Shown: positions 61,511 to 64,000 of the stretch, piece by piece
Layout: each line of letters starts with the position of its first letter
How positions within the stretch are numbered: position 1 is the first letter of the stretch
Made by a program: the position numbers and the translations under genes
Notes under the pieces: generated by a model
What the model was told of the DNA's origin: nothing
Seen by the model: the letters and a program-made list of their open reading frames with translations, nothing else
Databases searched by the model: none
NCBI GenBank assembly: GCA_963774945.1
Contig: CAVZHA010000015.1
Coordinates: forward strand, 682,001 to 746,000
Direction: 5' to 3'
Source of the DNA: Trebonia sp963774945
Lineage (GTDB): Bacteria > Actinomycetota > Actinomycetes > Streptosporangiales > Streptosporangiaceae
DNA: 64,000 nucleotides

Positions 61511-62347
61511 CTACGCCGAGCGCTGGCGATCCTCGAGGGCTCGGCGGTACTCGGCGACCACGATGTCGTTGAGTTCCTGGACCGAGGTGTCCTTACTTGG
61601 CTTGTCGAACGTGATGGTGCCGTGCTGCAGCAGGTTGATGCGGTCGCAGACCTCCAGGGCCTGGCCGTAGTTGTGGGCGATGATGATGATCGAGACCTCG
61701 CGCCGTCGCTTCAGGTCGCCGATCAGGTCCAGGATGATCGCCACCTCCTTCGCGCCCATGGCGGCGAGCGGCTCGTCGAGGAGGAGGACCTTCGCGTCGG
61801 AGTAGACGGCGCGGGCGATCGCGATCGCCTGGCGCTGGCCGCCGGAGAGGCTGGCGACCGGGACGTCGACCGACGGGATGTTGATGCCCATCTCATTAAG
61901 GTGAGCTCGGGCGATATCGCGCATCGACTTGTTGCTCAGCAGCGGCCCGCGCACCCGCTCCCGGTTCAGGAACATGTTGTGGTACACGCTGAGCTGGTTG
62001 ATCAGCGCGAGGTCCTGGTAGACGGCCTCGATGCCGAGCGACCGGGCGTGGTCCACCGAGCGGAGCGTCACCTCCTCGTCGTTGAGGAAGATCCCGCCGG
62101 TGTCGGGTTGCTGGAAGCCGCAGAGGATCTTGAGCAGCGTCGACTTGCCCGCGCCGTTGTCGCCGAGCAGGCCGAGCACCTCGCCCTTGCCCAGGTGCAG
62201 GTTGATGTCCACCAGCGCGGTGACCGCGCCGAACCGCTTGCCGATGTGCTCGGCGCGGAGCGCGTCGCCGCCCGGCAGTGGTCCGTAGTCGCCGCCGTAG
62301 CTGTTCGGCCCGCCCGACTCGGGCGTCCCCGGTGCCTGCGCCGCCAT
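61511..62347 (-). CDS. sugar-type ABC importer ATP-binding protein
   Basis: 278 residues in a single ATPase domain: Walker A GDNGAGKST, signature SLSGGQRQ, Walker B VLLLDEPLAAMG, and VAYQDLAL (Q-loop). This single-domain layout is like FrcA, unlike the double RbsA. Start overlaps the permease stop by one base (TGATG). Component of a carbohydrate importer; substrate unknown. Confidence 0.88.
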   Translation of the reverse strand: MAAQAPGTPESGGPNSYGGDYGPLPGGDALRAEHIGKRFGAVTALVDINLHLGKGEVLGLLGDNGAGKSTLLKILCGFQQPDTGGIFLNDEEVTLRSVDHARSLGIEAVYQDLALINQLSVYHNMFLNRERVRGPLLSNKSMRDIARAHLNEMGINIPSVDVPVASLSGGQRQAIAIARAVYSDAKVLLLDEPLAAMGAKEVAIILDLIGDLKRRREVSIIIIAHNYGQALEVCDRINLLQHGTITFDKPSKDTSVQELNDIVVAEYRRALEDRQRSA

Positions 62348-63396
62348 CAGGTCGTTCCCCTCTCCCGCAGCCTGGTTAGCTGCACGTTCGCGATCATCGC
62401 GCCGAGGATTGCAGCGCCGAAGACGATCTGGACCACGTTCGCGCTGATCCCCACGACCTCAAAGCCGTCGATCAGGGTGGAGAGCGCGACCGCGCCGATG
62501 CCGGCGCCGATGATCGTGCCGGAGCCGCCGAGCATCGCGGTCCCGCCGATGACCGCCGCAGTGACGCTGTAGAACATCGGCTGGTAGCCGCCGGCCAGCG
62601 GGTCGATGTCGTTGATGTAGAAGGCGGTCTGCAGGCCGACGAGCGCGCCGAGCACCCCGGTGATCATGAAGTTGCCGTACTTGATCCTGCCCACATTGAT
62701 GCCGGCCTCGCGCGCCCCGAGCTGGTTGCCGCCGGTCGCGACGGTATGCAACCCCCATCGCGTCCTGGTCAGCACGACGGCGAAGATCGCAACGATGACG
62801 ACGGCCCAGATCGTCTGGGACCACGGGCTGCTACCGAGCCAGCGCCCGTAGCCGACGGTGGCAGGAGGGATGGATTTCGGCTCGGCGTGCGCGAGGTACA
62901 GGGCCAGTCCGCCGAGGATGAACCCGGTGCCAAGCGTGGTGATGAACGAGGGAAGATGCAACGTGACCGTGAGGAAGCCGTTAACCCAGCCGCACACAAG
63001 GCCGAAGACCAGGCTGAGGATGATCGCCAGCAGCGCCGGGACACCGTAGTAGACGTTCAGGTAGAACATGATGAACGGCGCCAGGGTGTAGATGAAACCG
63101 ACCGACAGGTCGATCTCGCCGCAGATCAGCAGCAGCACCTCGCCGACGGCGATGATCGCGATCGGCGCCATGTTCTCAGAAAACAGGTCGACCGCGTTGG
63201 TCCGGGAGACAAAGGTCGTGGGGTTGGTGAGGCCGAAGTACAGCAGCAGCGCCACCGTGACGACCAGGATCGTGGCCTCGCGCTGTCGGCCGAAGACGCC
63301 GAGTCCGCGGCGCAGCACGTCGACGGTCCCGTTGCCGGTGCCGGGAGTTCCGTCTGGCAATAGCAGCGTGCCGCCCTGCTCGGTCATCTTGCTCAC
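62347..63396 (-). CDS. sugar-type ABC importer permease (RbsC-like)
   Basis: 349 residues, about ten hydrophobic segments, with the family signature EIDLSVG(F/S) (residues about 93-99) and GVLGALVGLQ. It pairs with the ATPase downstream and the binding protein upstream in the order binding protein-permease-ATPase, as in ribose/xylose importers. ATG 63396 gives MSKMTEQGG. Confidence 0.9.
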   Translation of the reverse strand: MSKMTEQGGTLLLPDGTPGTGNGTVDVLRRGLGVFGRQREATILVVTVALLLYFGLTNPTTFVSRTNAVDLFSENMAPIAIIAVGEVLLLICGEIDLSVGFIYTLAPFIMFYLNVYYGVPALLAIILSLVFGLVCGWVNGFLTVTLHLPSFITTLGTGFILGGLALYLAHAEPKSIPPATVGYGRWLGSSPWSQTIWAVVIVAIFAVVLTRTRWGLHTVATGGNQLGAREAGINVGRIKYGNFMITGVLGALVGLQTAFYINDIDPLAGGYQPMFYSVTAAVIGGTAMLGGSGTIIGAGIGAVALSTLIDGFEVVGISANVVQIVFGAAILGAMIANVQLTRLRERGTT

Positions 63397-63514
63397 GTCC
63401 GCCTCCTTATCTGGCTCATCTGGCCAATCTGCGCAGGAGCGTGCCTGAGGCGGGAGGCCGGTCGTACTTCTTAGCCGAGCCTCCCGCCTGGGGCTTTAAC
63501 AGGTGTTGGTGGTA

Positions 63515-64000
63515 TCAGGTACTGGTGGTCGCGAGCGGGTTCGAGATCGCGCCGGACGGACGCGCGAGGTACTTCAGGGCGGTCGTCGAGCCCTGGTACC
63601 GGCTGCCCAGGTTGTACTCGCTGTAGTTGCTCTTGGTAATGAAGCTCAGGCCGGTGTCGGTGTCGGGCGGGACGATCGTGCCGCCGGAGATGTTGTACAG
63701 GTACAGGTACAGCGTCGGCAGGAACCCCTGCAGGTAGGGGTCCTGATAGATAGTGAAGCCGGTCGCGCCGGAGGCGATGTTGGAGAGCGTCAGCGGCTCG
63801 GTGTCGAAGCCGCCGTTGGGGAGCGACGACATGCCGGTCTCCTTGAGCGCCTGGCCGAGGAACGACGTCGATCCGCCGTCCACGGCGAACGCGCCCTTCA
63901 CCGAGGAGTGGCCGACCAGGTAGGCCTTCATGGCTGGCAGCTCAGGGGGCGCGGTCGCGCCGGTCGCCACCTCGCTCACCGTGTAGCCCAACGGCGTCAG
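63515..64000 (-). CDS. sugar-binding protein of ABC importer, C-terminal part (runs off window)
   Basis: The C-terminal 160 or so residues of a periplasmic-binding protein-like lipoprotein (type I sugar-binding fold). Visible are the residues ELPAMKAYLVGHSSVKGAFAVDGGSTSFLGQALKETGM and GATGFTIYQDPYLQGFLPTLYLYLYNISGG. Its position before the permease and ATPase identifies it as the importer's binding protein. The N-terminus and lipobox are beyond base 64000. Confidence 0.87.
   Translation of the reverse strand: MTPLGYTVSEVATGATAPPELPAMKAYLVGHSSVKGAFAVDGGSTSFLGQALKETGMSSLPNGGFDTEPLTLSNIASGATGFTIYQDPYLQGFLPTLYLYLYNISGGTIVPPDTDTGLSFITKSNYSEYNLGSRYQGSTTALKYLARPSGAISNPLATTST

Noticed and set aside
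1..64000. CRISPR array, tRNA/rRNA genes, transposase or phage genes
   Set aside because: No regularly spaced direct repeats with unique spacers, no tRNA-like cloverleaf, no transposase or integrase motif was found.

Overview
The window looks like a piece of a high-GC actinobacterial chromosome. The pointers are GTG starts, four-base ATGA/GTGA gene junctions, an Lsr2 nucleoid protein, a YafY-type WYL regulator, actinobacterial lipoproteins and L,D-transpeptidase, and a TPP-riboswitch thi operon. The lineage below phylum cannot be fixed from sequence alone. No tRNA, rRNA, CRISPR array, transposase or phage gene was seen.

Layout. 1-9.0 kb: start of an alpha/beta hydrolase divergent from a TetR regulator, a LigJ-type 4-oxalomesaconate hydratase, a lipoprotein, an SDR, a copper amine oxidase, a His-rich methyltransferase, a VOC protein and a dienelactone hydrolase. 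9.2-14.2 kb: FAD monooxygenase joined in frame to a phosphoribosyltransferase, an isochorismatase-like hydrolase, and a PAS-GGDEF-EAL protein. 14.5-21.4 kb: LigM-type aryl O-demethylase, a hairpin/repeat region, YafY regulator, VOC protein, class C beta-lactamase-fold hydrolase, and a TetR-MFS efflux pair. 21.5-26.0 kb: a kinase plus class III aminotransferase-fold pair resembling hydroxylysine kinase and its phospho-lyase, a TolB-like lipoprotein, and a bifunctional-nuclease-domain protein. 26.0-32.6 kb: an aerobic benzoyl-CoA (box) operon, boxC-boxB-ligase-amidohydrolase, under a PaaX-family regulator. 33-42.8 kb: envelope and secreted proteins (NlpC/P60, epimerase, phospholipase D-like, L,D-transpeptidase, GH15, S8 protease). 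43-51 kb: cupin, TenA, Lsr2, a membrane protein, and the thiamine genes (TPP riboswitch, thiO-thiS-thiG-thiD, divergent thiE). 51-58.5 kb: LysR, NYN nuclease-like protein, two tandem small-RNA-like units, a MarR regulator divergent from an extradiol dioxygenase, an HpaB-type hydroxylase, a PAP2-like membrane protein and a FemAB/CelD-like acyltransferase. 58.6-64 kb: an eight-repeat WD40 protein, a two-gene ABC exporter, and a sugar-type ABC importer running off the end.

The metabolic theme is aromatic and lignin-type catabolism (LigM, LigJ, Box, benzoate-CoA ligase, HpaB, DODA-type dioxygenase), plus thiamine synthesis.

A caution for every reader: seven genes are broken by single-base shifts, including the biosynthetic genes thiG and thiO, and three more lack a sensible stop. 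Since the breaks also hit thi genes in a well-ordered operon, I think many are assembly indels rather than true decay; raw reads would settle it.

The most unusual non-coding signals are two tandem sRNA-like units at 53.26-53.40 kb with compensatory changes, a dispersed palindromic repeat built on GGGACCGTTCG with copies inside coding sequence, a three-copy CTTCTTGCTGTTATC/hairpin array at 15.9-16.15 kb, and two promoters whose operator geometry can be read directly (boxC; marR/dioxygenase).
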